A DNA stretch of 64,000 nt. Origin: Bacteroidales bacterium (GTDB lineage: Bacteria > Bacteroidota > Bacteroidia > Bacteroidales > F082). The position numbers were made by a program, and so were the translations under genes. This document shows, one piece after another, positions 14,622 through 22,728 of the stretch. The notes under the pieces are model-generated. The model saw only the letters and a list, made by a program, of their open reading frames with translations. It had not been told where the DNA came from and did no database searches. Position 1 is the stretch's first letter; the number at the start of each line of letters is the position of its first letter. Location of the stretch: NCBI GenBank assembly GCA_017548125.1, contig JAFYNK010000087.1, positions 39,069 to 103,068 of the forward strand, given 5' to 3'.

Positions 14622-15998
14622 ATGCCTTTAATTAAATCTATATCAGGATTCCGTGGAACTATTGGTGGAAAGGCTGATAATGGTCTTACACCTATTGATA
14701 TTGTAAAACTTACATCATCATTTATATGTTTAATTCGTCGTTCTGGCGTAAGTCGTCCTCGTATCGTTGTCGGTCGTGATGGTCGTCTTTCTGGAACAAT
14801 GGTAAATCAGTTGGTTTGCGGCAATTTGCAAGCTATGGGCGCTGATGTCATCGACATCGGATTAAGTACCACTCCAACTGTTGAAGTGGCTGTGACAGAG
14901 ATGAAAGCTGATGGCGGTGTCATCCTTACTGCAAGTCACAATCCAAGAGAATGGAACGCGCTTAAACTGCTCAACAGCAAAGGTGAATTTATCTCTAAAG
15001 AAGATGGCGAATGGCTGCTCGAAAAAGCTGCTGCTGACGATTACGAATTTGCATATATCGATGAAATAGGTTCTTATTCATTAGAAAACGAATGGATTGA
15101 ACGTCACGCTGACATGGTTTGCAACCTACCTCTCGTCAACAAAGAAATCATAGCAAAAGCTAACCTTAAAGTCGTTGTTGATGCAGTCAACTCAACAGGA
15201 GGCATCGCAATTCCAATGTTACTCAGAAAATTGGGCGTTAATGATATTATTGAACTCAACTGTGAAGTGACAGGCAACTTCGCTCACAATCCAGAACCAC
15301 TCGCAGCTCACTTGGTTGATACATGCGCTAAGGTTAAAGAAACTGGCGCCGACTTCGGTATCGTCGTTGACCCTGACGTTGATCGTCTTGCTTTCATCGA
15401 TGAGAGAGGTGAGATGTATGGCGAAGAATACACTCTCGTGACAATAGCATCTTACATTTTACAACATAAAAAAGGTAATACTGTTTCAAACCTTTCTTCA
15501 ACAAGAGCTTTACGTGATGTAACACAGCAATTTGGTGGTGAATATTTTGCTGCAGCAGTAGGTGAGGTTAATGTCGTTGAAAAAATGAAAGAAGTAGGAG
15601 CTGTAATCGGTGGTGAAGGCAATGGCGGCGTCATCTATCCAGAATTGCACTACGGCCGTGACGCTCTCGTCGGTGTCGGACTTTTCCTTACTTATCTCTG
15701 TGAATCACAATGCACTTGTTCAGAATTGAAATCTAAGTTCCCATTATATTATATGTCGAAGAACAAGATTCAATTAGACCCTTCTACAAATGTGGATTTG
15801 ATTCTCGAAAAGATTGCTGATAAGTTCAAAAATGAAAAAGTCACAACCATTGATGGCGTGAAAATCGACTTTGAAGAAGGTTGGGTACATCTTCGTAAAT
15901 CCAATACAGAACCTATCATCAGAGTTTATTCAGAAGGTAAGACAGAAGCTGAGGCTGAACGACTTGCACAAATTATGCTTGAAGAAGCGACTAAATAA
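14622..15998 (+). CDS. glmM: Phosphoglucosamine mutase / phosphomannomutase family
   Basis: 458 residues. Motifs of alpha-D-phosphohexomutases appear in order: VVGRDGRLSG, the phosphoserine loop TASHNP (103-108, Ser105), the magnesium loop DPDVDR (250-255), the sugar loop GEGNGG (331-336) and the phosphate loop RKSNTEPIIRV near the C-terminus. The reaction moves phosphate between C6 and C1, most likely glucosamine-6-P to glucosamine-1-P for UDP-GlcNAc synthesis. Many Bacteroidetes have this GEGNGG form annotated as GlmM; a phosphomannomutase role cannot be excluded. It has its own TATCTTTG box and is followed by a family B hairpin. Confidence 0.88.
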   Translation: MPLIKSISGFRGTIGGKADNGLTPIDIVKLTSSFICLIRRSGVSRPRIVVGRDGRLSGTMVNQLVCGNLQAMGADVIDIGLSTTPTVEVAVTEMKADGGVILTASHNPREWNALKLLNSKGEFISKEDGEWLLEKAAADDYEFAYIDEIGSYSLENEWIERHADMVCNLPLVNKEIIAKANLKVVVDAVNSTGGIAIPMLLRKLGVNDIIELNCEVTGNFAHNPEPLAAHLVDTCAKVKETGADFGIVVDPDVDRLAFIDERGEMYGEEYTLVTIASYILQHKKGNTVSNLSSTRALRDVTQQFGGEYFAAAVGEVNVVEKMKEVGAVIGGEGNGGVIYPELHYGRDALVGVGLFLTYLCESQCTCSELKSKFPLYYMSKNKIQLDPSTNVDLILEKIADKFKNEKVTTIDGVKIDFEEGWVHLRKSNTEPIIRVYSEGKTEAEAERLAQIMLEEATK

Positions 15999-16005
15999 TA
16001 TTTGC

Positions 16006-16050
16006 CTTCGACAAGCTCAGTGAACATAATGATATCTGAGCTTGTCGAAG
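16006..16050. repeat. Dispersed hairpin repeat, family B, copy 1
   Basis: CTTCGACAAGCTCAG (16006-16020) and CTGAGCTTGTCGAAG (16036-16050) form a perfect 15-bp stem with a 15-nt loop. Copies occur at 30342 and 48749. The position after glmM suggests a terminator. Confidence 0.85.
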
Positions 16051-16087
16051 TGACAAAATAAAAAAGAGTCCAAAAATCCAGAAAAAT

Positions 16088-16342
16088 ATGTCAGTCAGAA
16101 ACAATAAGAAAAAAAGTCGCCGCAGGAATTACAAATATCATGCGGTGACTTTTAAATTGACATCAGGTCAATATAAGTCGTTGAGAAATTATTGCAAGGC
16201 GAGAAAGACCACGCCGATAAAACTGATCAAGAAAAGCATAGAACGCTTCATATCACATTACGAGTATGAAGTACCTCATGAATTATATCTCACAGAAAAC
16301 CAATTAGAACTCTTCAACCTTGATGAGTTTAATGATAAATGA
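16088..16342 (+). CDS. Small basic ribbon-helix-helix-like protein
   Basis: 84 residues, strongly basic at the N-terminus (NNKKKSRRRNYKYH). The central part, VTFKLTSGQYKSLRNYCKAR followed by TPIKLIKKSIERFI, has a strand followed by two helices as in ribbon-helix-helix DNA-binding proteins. A distinct C-terminal tail (LYLTENQLELFNLDEF) may bind a partner. The protein could be a transcriptional regulator or a nucleic-acid-binding factor; no target is evident. Confidence 0.65.
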   Translation: MSVRNNKKKSRRRNYKYHAVTFKLTSGQYKSLRNYCKARKTTPIKLIKKSIERFISHYEYEVPHELYLTENQLELFNLDEFNDK

Positions 16343-16382
16343 CAAAAGTCTAAAGACTAATGGCTAAAGGTAAAAGATTCTC

Positions 16383-16994
16383 TCAACCCTTATTATAAGG
16401 GATTCTATTCGCTATAGATCTTCCCAGAGTCACTTCGTCGGCATATTCCAGAGCGTCGCCAACGGAGATGCCCTTAGCGATAGTCGTTATCGTTCCGTTA
16501 AAATCCTTTAACACTCGCGACAGATAATAATTTGTTGTGTCGCCTTCTATCGTGGCAGGCAATGCCAGAATTATTTCACTTATCTCTTCTCTCTTGGTTC
16601 TCTCTAGAAGTTCGTTGATTCTTAAGTCGTTTGGCGAGATGCCTTCGATAGGGTTGATGATGCCGCCGAGCACGTGGTATAGTCCGTTGAAGGAACAGGT
16701 GCGTTCGATGGCGAGGACGTCTCTCATGTCGGCGACGACGCATAAGATGTTCTCATCGCGTTTTGGATTAGAGCATATCGAGCATAAAGGCTCATCGCTT
16801 ATGTTATAGCAGCGTCGGCATAAGACGATGTTATTTCTCATGTCGTTCAACGACTTACACAATTGTTCCGTCTTAATCTTTTCTTCGCCTAACAAATGCA
16901 AGGCGAGTCGCAAGGCGGTCTTTTTTCCAATGCCCGGCAACTTTGATAACTCATCGACTGCTTTTTCCAATAAAATGGAAGAATATTCTGCCAT
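16383..16994 (-). CDS. recR: Recombination mediator RecR
   Basis: 203 residues, the normal RecR length. It contains helix-hairpin-helix KLPGIGKKTALRLALHLL (18-35), a C4 zinc finger with C59, C62, C71 and C74 (LCRRCYN, LCSICSN), a Toprim domain (ILCVVADMRDVLAIE, VLGGIINPIEG) and the C-terminal ALPATIEGDTTNYYLSRVL. RecR works with RecO (and RecF) to load RecA onto gapped DNA. It diverges from the MORN-like gene; CAAAGATA at 17012-17019 gives a minus-strand TATCTTTG box. Confidence 0.97.
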   Translation of the reverse strand: MAEYSSILLEKAVDELSKLPGIGKKTALRLALHLLGEEKIKTEQLCKSLNDMRNNIVLCRRCYNISDEPLCSICSNPKRDENILCVVADMRDVLAIERTCSFNGLYHVLGGIINPIEGISPNDLRINELLERTKREEISEIILALPATIEGDTTNYYLSRVLKDFNGTITTIAKGISVGDALEYADEVTLGRSIANRIPYNKG

Positions 16995-17011
16995 AAATTA
17001 CAATTTTGGCG

Positions 17012-17047
17012 CAAAGATACGTTATTTCTTAAAACTTTTTAACTTTG
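17012..17047. promoter_or_regulatory. Divergent promoter pair recR / MORN-like gene
   Basis: CAAAGATA (17012-17019) reads TATCTTTG toward recR, and TAACTTTG (17040-17047) faces the MORN-like gene. Both fit TAnnTTTG. Confidence 0.65.
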
Positions 17048-17063
17048 CAAAAAAAATGAAATC

Positions 17064-17756
17064 ATGAAAAAAATATTAGGATTATTTGCTTTAACATTGA
17101 CATTATTATTTGGTTTTTCATTAGAAAACATCAACGCGCAAAATGATTATAACAAGACAGACAACTTAGGACGCAGACAAGGTAAATGGGTTGATTTTTA
17201 TGATAATGGAAAAATACGATATACAGGTGAATTTAAAAACAACGAACCGATAGGAGAGTTCTTATATTATTCAGAAGATGGAACTCTCGTTGCCAAGAAT
17301 ACACACTTGAAAAAATCAAACGTCACTGAGACTGAGATGTATGCAGCAAATGGTAAAGTCATTGCCAAAGGAAAATATATAAACAAGAAGAGACACGATA
17401 AATGGGAATATTATAGCGAATCAAACGGTGCTCTCATTTTGACGGAGAATTATGAAAATGGAACGCTTGTGGGAAAAAGTGTTGCTTATTCTTCTGTAAC
17501 ACAAAAGATTATAGAAGAAACAGAATACTCCGACGGCAAGAAAAACGGAAGCTATGTCAAATATTACGACAACGGAAGAATCATGGAAAGAGCCACATAC
17601 CAAAACGACAAATTAAACGGCGATTATTCTTTCTATTATCCTAACGGCGTCGTCAAGGAAGAAGGCAAATATCTTGATAACCGGAAAGTAGGAGAGTGGA
17701 AAACCTACGACATGGAAGAAGGACTTATCTCTGTTGATGTTTACTCTGAGTTTTGA
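17064..17756 (+). CDS. Secreted MORN-like repeat protein (YwqK type)
   Basis: 230 residues with a signal peptide ending near NINAQ. The mature part is made of about 20-24 residue repeats with the pattern G.W..Y..NG.....G.Y.NG...G (GKWVDFYDNGKIRYTGEFKN, GSYVKYYDNGRIMERATY, YYPNGVVKEEGKYLDNRKVG). These are the MORN-variant repeats of proteins often labelled YwqK-family antitoxins. In Bacteroidetes such secreted versions are usually not linked to a toxin, and no toxin gene is next to it here. The function is unknown. Confidence 0.8.
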   Translation: MKKILGLFALTLTLLFGFSLENINAQNDYNKTDNLGRRQGKWVDFYDNGKIRYTGEFKNNEPIGEFLYYSEDGTLVAKNTHLKKSNVTETEMYAANGKVIAKGKYINKKRHDKWEYYSESNGALILTENYENGTLVGKSVAYSSVTQKIIEETEYSDGKKNGSYVKYYDNGRIMERATYQNDKLNGDYSFYYPNGVVKEEGKYLDNRKVGEWKTYDMEEGLISVDVYSEF

Positions 17757-17885
17757 AGACAACAAGTCAACAAGACTACAAGACAACAAGTTTTTTTAGT
17801 TAGGAATGATGAATAATTGTAGGACGCGATACATTGCGTCTGTTATGCGCAATATCTGTTGTCAATTGTCCCTTTTATTCGTGTG

Positions 17886-18524
17886 TTAGGATGTGATAAT
17901 CTTCTGAATGTCAGAGAGTCTTTCTATAATTCTGTGTCCTTTGGTTTTTAGTCGTTCTTTAGATACGTGGCCGCCGCTGTACAAAATGCAGTCGAAGCCG
18001 CATTGTTCTGCCACTTCGGCGTCGTGAAGTGAGTCGCCAATCATCACGCATTCTTCTGGATTCAGATTCAACTTTTCGATGACTTGTTTTCCTATCGTGA
18101 CTTTCTCTCTAGCGTAATTGTCCTTAATTCCAAAAATGCCGTCAAAGAAATGCGCGATGTCCAAGTTGTTGATCATCAACTTAAGATTGTCATCTTTCAT
18201 TGCCGATAACACTATCAGCTGATAGTTGTTTTCTTTCAGGTAAGATAGTGTTTCAACGACATCTGGGAACAACTTCAATTCAGAAGCTCCGGAAGCATAT
18301 AATTTAACGTATTGTTTTGCTGGAACTTCAAATGGTTCTTGTTCAAAATTGAAACCAGCTTTGATATAATAATCAATAATAGGAAAACCGAAAATATCCT
18401 TATATTTCTCTACACTAAGTCTTGGAAGATTTCTTTCCTCCAATAAAATATTTACGGAATGCAATGACAGTTCAAGGTCATTGAGCAAGGTGCCGTTCCA
18501 GTCCCAGATTATAGTCTTATACAT
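17886..18524 (-). CDS. HAD-family phosphatase (phosphoglycolate phosphatase-like)
   Basis: 212 residues. HAD motif I is IIWDWNGTLLND with nucleophile D8; the usual second acid is N10, a form seen in some subfamily members. Motif II is VLSAMKD, motif III the lysine in NYAREKVTIG, and motif IV CVMIGDSLHDAEVAEQCG. The cap domain lies between motifs I and II. It probably removes phosphate from a small metabolite; the substrate is not clear. The ATG overlaps the stop of the upstream TPR lipoprotein by 1 nt (TGATG), so translation is probably coupled. Confidence 0.85.
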   Translation of the reverse strand: MYKTIIWDWNGTLLNDLELSLHSVNILLEERNLPRLSVEKYKDIFGFPIIDYYIKAGFNFEQEPFEVPAKQYVKLYASGASELKLFPDVVETLSYLKENNYQLIVLSAMKDDNLKLMINNLDIAHFFDGIFGIKDNYAREKVTIGKQVIEKLNLNPEECVMIGDSLHDAEVAEQCGFDCILYSGGHVSKERLKTKGHRIIERLSDIQKIITS

Positions 18525-18934
18525 CAGCGGCAGTGTTTTGTGTAGTCTTCCATGTTAGGTCTGCCTTTGGCTTCTGCTATCTTGAAATAATAGCAAGCCA
18601 TATCGTAATCGTTTATGCTTCTGTAATATAATCCTATATTGAAATAAGCTTGTAGATAATCAGGATTTAACTCGATGACTTTGAGATAGTCTTGCAAAGC
18701 GGCTTCTCTTTGGAAGATGTTGTATTTGGCGCATCCGCGATGGAAATAGGCTTCATGGTTTTCTGGGTCGTATTTTATTGCTTGGTCGAAGTATTCTATA
18801 GATTCTTCAAATTGTGAGTGGTAAAGATAATCAACGCCTTTGTCGTACAAATTTCTTGATTTGTCAGGGTTGCTACCGCAGCTGACCATAAATAAAACTA
18901 AACCTAATGTTATAATTTTTAATGTTTTCATCAT
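18524..18934 (-). CDS. TPR-repeat lipoprotein
   Basis: 136 residues from the ATG at 18934; the next codon at 18931 is also ATG. The longer frame upstream to 19039 is not favoured, because a TATCTTTG box (CAAAGATA at 18950-18957) lies inside that extension and a clean lipoprotein signal (ITLGLVLFMVSC) begins here. Three TPR units follow (YDKGVDYLYHSQFEESIEYF, AYFHRGCAKYNIFQREAALQ, AYFNIGLYYRSINDYDMACY). It is translationally coupled to the HAD phosphatase. The function is unknown. Confidence 0.8.
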   Translation of the reverse strand: MMKTLKIITLGLVLFMVSCGSNPDKSRNLYDKGVDYLYHSQFEESIEYFDQAIKYDPENHEAYFHRGCAKYNIFQREAALQDYLKVIELNPDYLQAYFNIGLYYRSINDYDMACYYFKIAEAKGRPNMEDYTKHCR

Positions 18935-18998
18935 GATTTTTATTTTTTGCAAAGATAAGAAAAAGTCAACAAGACTACAAGACCACAAGACAAAAAGT

Positions 18999-19050
18999 AG
19001 AGATGTATCAATGATTCCTAAAATCATGTATATAAACATTGATGAGTCTT
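18999..19050. repeat. Dispersed hairpin repeat, family A, copy 3
   Basis: AGAGATGTATCAATGATTCC and ACATTGATGAGTCTT form the degenerate arms. It lies between two reverse-strand genes. Confidence 0.6.
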
Positions 19051-19058
19051 TTGTATTT

Positions 19059-20027
19059 TTAAAAATAAAGCCAGTATGCGCTGAGTTTGCCTTGTGAGTC
19101 GAGCATGAGTGCTGGCATTGGTATCTTAATGAAACTTAACACTTTCAATGTCGTCTTCAGGAATTTGTTGTCTGTAGGTATTCTTGTCAAATCGATGTCA
19201 GGTGAAAGGACGAATTGTCTGGTTCTCGTGAATTCTGGTATTGCTTGTCCTTTGTAATAGTTTGTGTTATAAACGGCTCCTGTCATTCCTTCGGCGCTGT
19301 ATCCCAAAGCCAAATTTATCCATGAAGGGAATTTTGCATCATTATTCATGAACGATTTTATGTTACATGAAACCCAGATTGTTTGTCCGTTGTAATCTTT
19401 TAACATTCTTTCTGTAAACGTACTTCCAAGTAAATCAGGGCGATATTGCGGATATTGAGTGTTGTGGTAAGAATATTTCATTGATATTCTTTGTTCGTGC
19501 CAGAGCGCTTGCTGTCCCATGAACAATGCAGTTCCCAAGGCATTGGCAGCCATGTCGCCCCATGAAAATCCCCATCCAGACGACAATCCGTCGAAAACCT
19601 CAACGGTGGTAAGGAAAACGAATCCTATAGGACCTCCATATAGATTGGATTTTCTTTCATCGCAACCGGCAAGACGAAGTGCTTCATAACCAAGCATTCC
19701 AACATAATAAGATGTCATGGTATGTCCCATTTTATCCATCTGCAACCAGTTGTTGTTGTCGTTATGAAGATGGAAAGGCTCTTGTTCATAATCGGCATAC
19801 CATAGAAAATAAAGTCCGCTCATTGTTCCGGCGTACAAGGCTGCTTCAGTTCCCATCACGATGCCTACGTTTCTCTTGAGGTTTAATGAATCATTGCTCG
19901 TTGTTATGTCGTTTTGTGAAAACGCTGACAATGAATATAAAAGCAGCAGCATCAAACTAATGACGTTGACCTTTGACTTTTGACCTTTGGCTTTTGGTCT
20001 TTGATATGACTTTTCTAAATTTATCAT
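19059..20027 (-). CDS. DUF2279 family secreted or periplasmic protein
   Basis: 322 residues from the ATG at 20027, which has an AGGA-like site about 8 nt upstream; an ATG ten codons earlier is possible. A signal segment (VISLMLLLLYSLSAFSQ) comes only after a basic stretch SYQRPKAKGQKSKVN, which is encoded by a GACCTTTGACTTTTGACC word repeat at 19966-20003. The mature part includes WYADYEQEPFHLHNDNNNWL, DKMGHTMTSYYVG, SGWGFSWGDMAANALG and QYRPDLLGSTFTERMLKDYN, typical of DUF2279 (PF10043). The function is unknown. Confidence 0.82.
   Translation of the reverse strand: MINLEKSYQRPKAKGQKSKVNVISLMLLLLYSLSAFSQNDITTSNDSLNLKRNVGIVMGTEAALYAGTMSGLYFLWYADYEQEPFHLHNDNNNWLQMDKMGHTMTSYYVGMLGYEALRLAGCDERKSNLYGGPIGFVFLTTVEVFDGLSSGWGFSWGDMAANALGTALFMGQQALWHEQRISMKYSYHNTQYPQYRPDLLGSTFTERMLKDYNGQTIWVSCNIKSFMNNDAKFPSWINLALGYSAEGMTGAVYNTNYYKGQAIPEFTRTRQFVLSPDIDLTRIPTDNKFLKTTLKVLSFIKIPMPALMLDSQGKLSAYWLYF
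19966..20003. repeat. Word repeat inside the DUF2279 gene start
   Basis: TTGACCTTTGACTTTTGACC continues as TTTGGCTTTTGGTCTTTG, resembling the intergenic GACTTTAGTC-type words. It encodes RPKAKGQKSKVN just before the signal peptide core. Confidence 0.7.
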
Positions 20028-20115
20028 CTTTATCCTATAACACCTGAAGTTATACATTAAAAATCATAACCCTAGCTAATTTACAAAAGATTTACTCGTT
20101 GTCTTGTAGTTTTTC

Positions 20116-21198
20116 TTATTTCCAAATCTTCTTTTTATTCAATGCTTTTCTATATTTCTCGGCGTTGATGTTGTGTTCCCTCATGTTTTTTGCAAATACA
20201 TGATAACCTGAAAGGTCGTCTTTCGCGCAGAAATAGAAGTACTTATGGTTTTCGGCGTTTAAGACTGCATCGATTGCCGCGATAGAAGGAATGCATATTG
20301 GTCCTGGAGGAAGCCCTATATATTTATAGGTGTTGTATGGCGACTCGACTTCCTTGTGTACGTCCAGGACTCTTTTTATCTCGAAGTCGCCGAGAGCGAA
20401 CACCAGGGTAGGGTCGGCTTGCAAAAGCCAGTTTTTCTTTAGCCTATTGACATAGACTCCAGCGATACGCGGCATCTCTGAGACTTTGGTAGTTTCCTTG
20501 TCAACGATGGATGCCATGATGCTTACTTCTATTGGACTCATATTCAATGATTCAGCTTTGCTTCTGCGTTCTTCGTTCCAGAATCTGTTGTATTCGTTGA
20601 TCATTTTTTCAACGAAGTCGTTGGCGTCGATGTTCCAATATAATTCGTATGTGTTGGGTATAAAAAGAGACGCGGCGTTTTCTTCGTTGAATCCCATTTC
20701 TTTAAGCGCCGCGTTTTCTCTGACGGCTTTCAATAAAGAAACAGAATCCATTTCAAGTTGTTCTGCAACGCGTCCGGCAAATTGCTCTATTGTCCTCATA
20801 TTATTAAAGGTGAATTTCACCGGCGTCTGACTTCCCGAACGTAACATATTCAACAGCTTGTTGTTATTCATATTGTTGGAAATGACGTAATGTCCCGACT
20901 TGATATATTTAGGATATTCTAGTTTCTTGGCAAGCCATTCAAATGATTTCTGATTTATGATGATGCTGTCGGAATAGAGTTTTTGCTTCACATCGTCGAA
21001 ATTATCATCGGAATAAATATAAAGTGATACTTTTTCTCCGTTAATAATCAATATGTTAGGAAAGATGATGGCTTTATACATCTTGACAAAAACAAAGACT
21101 GATATTACCGCCATGACAGCCAACGTCATGAACATATATCGTTTTATCTTTTTCAATTTATTGACTTGTTTGTTGTGATATGATCTTATTGTTTCCAT
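20116..21198 (-). CDS. mltG: Endolytic murein transglycosylase MltG
   Basis: 360 residues. One N-terminal membrane segment (FMTLAVMAVISVFVFVKMY) is followed by a LysM-like region and the YceG/MltG catalytic domain: LFIPNTYELYWN, the active-site region SIVDKETTKVSEMPRIAGVY, and ADPTLVFALG, SPYNTYKYIGLPPGPICIPS, YFYFCAKDDLSGYHVFA. MltG cuts nascent glycan strands and helps set their length. The glutamate of DKET is the probable catalytic residue. Its start overlaps the stop of the GNAT gene, so the two are coupled. Confidence 0.95.
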   Translation of the reverse strand: METIRSYHNKQVNKLKKIKRYMFMTLAVMAVISVFVFVKMYKAIIFPNILIINGEKVSLYIYSDDNFDDVKQKLYSDSIIINQKSFEWLAKKLEYPKYIKSGHYVISNNMNNNKLLNMLRSGSQTPVKFTFNNMRTIEQFAGRVAEQLEMDSVSLLKAVRENAALKEMGFNEENAASLFIPNTYELYWNIDANDFVEKMINEYNRFWNEERRSKAESLNMSPIEVSIMASIVDKETTKVSEMPRIAGVYVNRLKKNWLLQADPTLVFALGDFEIKRVLDVHKEVESPYNTYKYIGLPPGPICIPSIAAIDAVLNAENHKYFYFCAKDDLSGYHVFAKNMREHNINAEKYRKALNKKKIWK

Positions 21199-21722
21199 CA
21201 GAAATTTTGGTTTATAAGTTGAAATTCAATCTCATCGATAAATCCTTGCGGCGTTCTTATCCATTCTTTGCGATAGCCGCATTGCTCGAAACCGAGTTTT
21301 TTGAAAAGGCTGAGACTGTCGTTATTTAGAACGTCAATGAGGCAATATATCTGTTTAAGCATAAGAATATCAAAGCAATATTCAATCATAAGCTTGAGAG
21401 ACTCGTTGGCGTAGCCTAGTTTTCTATATTCTTTTTGTAATAATATTCCGATGCCGGCTCTGAAATGGACGGGGTCGAAGTCGTAGATGTCGATGCATCC
21501 TATTTCTTTATTATCTTCTTTTCTTTCAATGATAAAACGCATCTGACGGTTGGCGAAGATGTCGTTGTTGCCGAGCAGAAACTGTTCAATCTGATACATT
21601 GAATAAGGTACGTAAGTCTCGCTTACGCGCCATATTTCCTGATCGTTTTCCCACTGATATATGAGGGCTGCGTCTTGTGGCTCGGCAGCTCTTATTATTA
21701 AGTTCTCGTTTTGTGCAAACAT
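21198..21722 (-). CDS. GNAT-family N-acetyltransferase
   Basis: 174 residues. The fold pattern is LIIRAAEPQDAALIYQWEND, FIIERKEDNKEIGCIDIYDF, the acetyl-CoA loop IGILLQKEYRKLGYANESLK, and LMIEYCFDILMLKQIYCLID with SLSLFKKLGFEQCGYRKEW. This is close to the SpeG/RimL branch, so the substrate could be a polyamine, an amino acid or a protein N-terminus. It sits between dapF and mltG on the same strand and overlaps mltG by 1 nt. Confidence 0.88.
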   Translation of the reverse strand: MFAQNENLIIRAAEPQDAALIYQWENDQEIWRVSETYVPYSMYQIEQFLLGNNDIFANRQMRFIIERKEDNKEIGCIDIYDFDPVHFRAGIGILLQKEYRKLGYANESLKLMIEYCFDILMLKQIYCLIDVLNNDSLSLFKKLGFEQCGYRKEWIRTPQGFIDEIEFQLINQNF

Positions 21723-21733
21723 TGTAAATAAAT

Positions 21734-22537
21734 TTATGCAAAGATAAACATTCCGTCAAAGACATGTGTTGCCGGACCTGTTAAAACTACGTTTTTAAAT
21801 GTGTCGTTTTCCTTGTCGAAACGAACGTTTAATTTGGCTATCCTGGTGTAAATGTCGATGTTGTCGCCTCCGTACCAAAGTGATGCCGCCATAGCTGAGG
21901 CCGTCACTCCCGTGCCACATGCCAAAGTCTCATCTTCAACGCCTCTTTCGTAAGTTCTGATATGAATGTTGCCATTGTCGTTTAATAGAAAATCAACGTT
22001 GACGCCGTCGGTGGAAATATTTTTGTCATAACGTATTTCCGCACCTGCTTTTTTGACATCCAAATCTTTAAGATTATTAACTTTTTTGACGTAATGTGGT
22101 GAGCCAGTGTTAATTGTAAGGAAGTCGTTGTCGAGTTGGTACGACAAAATGTCACGCATTGACAGCTCGACAAGATATTCGCATGATGAGATTTCCGTGA
22201 CTTTAGCCTTGTGGATTCCGTCAACGGCTTCATAGACTGCTTCGTTTTTTATTATGCCTTGCTGATGCGCAAAAGCGGCTATACAGCGTCCTCCATTACC
22301 ACAGAAAGTGCTTTCCTTGCCGTCACAGTTATAATATCTCATTCTAAAATCATGATTATCAGAATGCATCAAAATTATCAAGCCGTCGGCTCCGATGCCG
22401 ATGCGTCTGTCACACATTTTAAATATTAATTCTTCCGACAATACTATTTCATTTTTTATTGCGTTTATCATGATGAAATCGTTGCCAGCACCATGGAATT
22501 TGCTGAAATTAATGTAATGATTTTCAGATATATTCAT
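21734..22537 (-). CDS. dapF: Diaminopimelate epimerase
   Basis: 267 residues. It converts LL- to meso-diaminopimelate for lysine and peptidoglycan synthesis. Seen are FSKFHGAGNDFIMI, RRIGIGADGLIIL, the first catalytic cysteine in FCGNGGR (C79), GSPHYV, TYERGVEDET and the second catalytic cysteine in LACGTGVTASA (C207). It is first in a reverse-strand unit dapF-GNAT-mltG, with 11 bp between dapF and GNAT. Confidence 0.97.
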   Translation of the reverse strand: MNISENHYINFSKFHGAGNDFIMINAIKNEIVLSEELIFKMCDRRIGIGADGLIILMHSDNHDFRMRYYNCDGKESTFCGNGGRCIAAFAHQQGIIKNEAVYEAVDGIHKAKVTEISSCEYLVELSMRDILSYQLDNDFLTINTGSPHYVKKVNNLKDLDVKKAGAEIRYDKNISTDGVNVDFLLNDNGNIHIRTYERGVEDETLACGTGVTASAMAASLWYGGDNIDIYTRIAKLNVRFDKENDTFKNVVLTGPATHVFDGMFIFA

Positions 22538-22728
22538 AAAAATATTATTGTTTTAAAACTGCAATGTTTTGGCAGGAATTTTGAACGTAAAAGTAGTAAA
22601 TTTTTAAACGCAAACTAATTATAGAAGAAAGAATCTTTACCCTTATAAAAAGATTCGGGATGATGTCGCCCGAGGAGACTTGAAAATGAAGAATGACATC
22701 ATTTTTATTAACTAACTGATTTTAAAAT
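22538..22728. other. Divergent intergenic region with hairpin before htrA
   Basis: Between dapF and htrA, GAATCTTT (22631-22638) and AAAGATTC (22649-22656) form an 8-bp hairpin in the htrA leader. No clear -7 box was recognised on either strand. Confidence 0.4.

Noticed and set aside
17064-17756. Calling the MORN-like protein an antitoxin
   Set aside because: It has a signal peptide and no neighbouring toxin gene, so the YwqK antitoxin label is not supported here.
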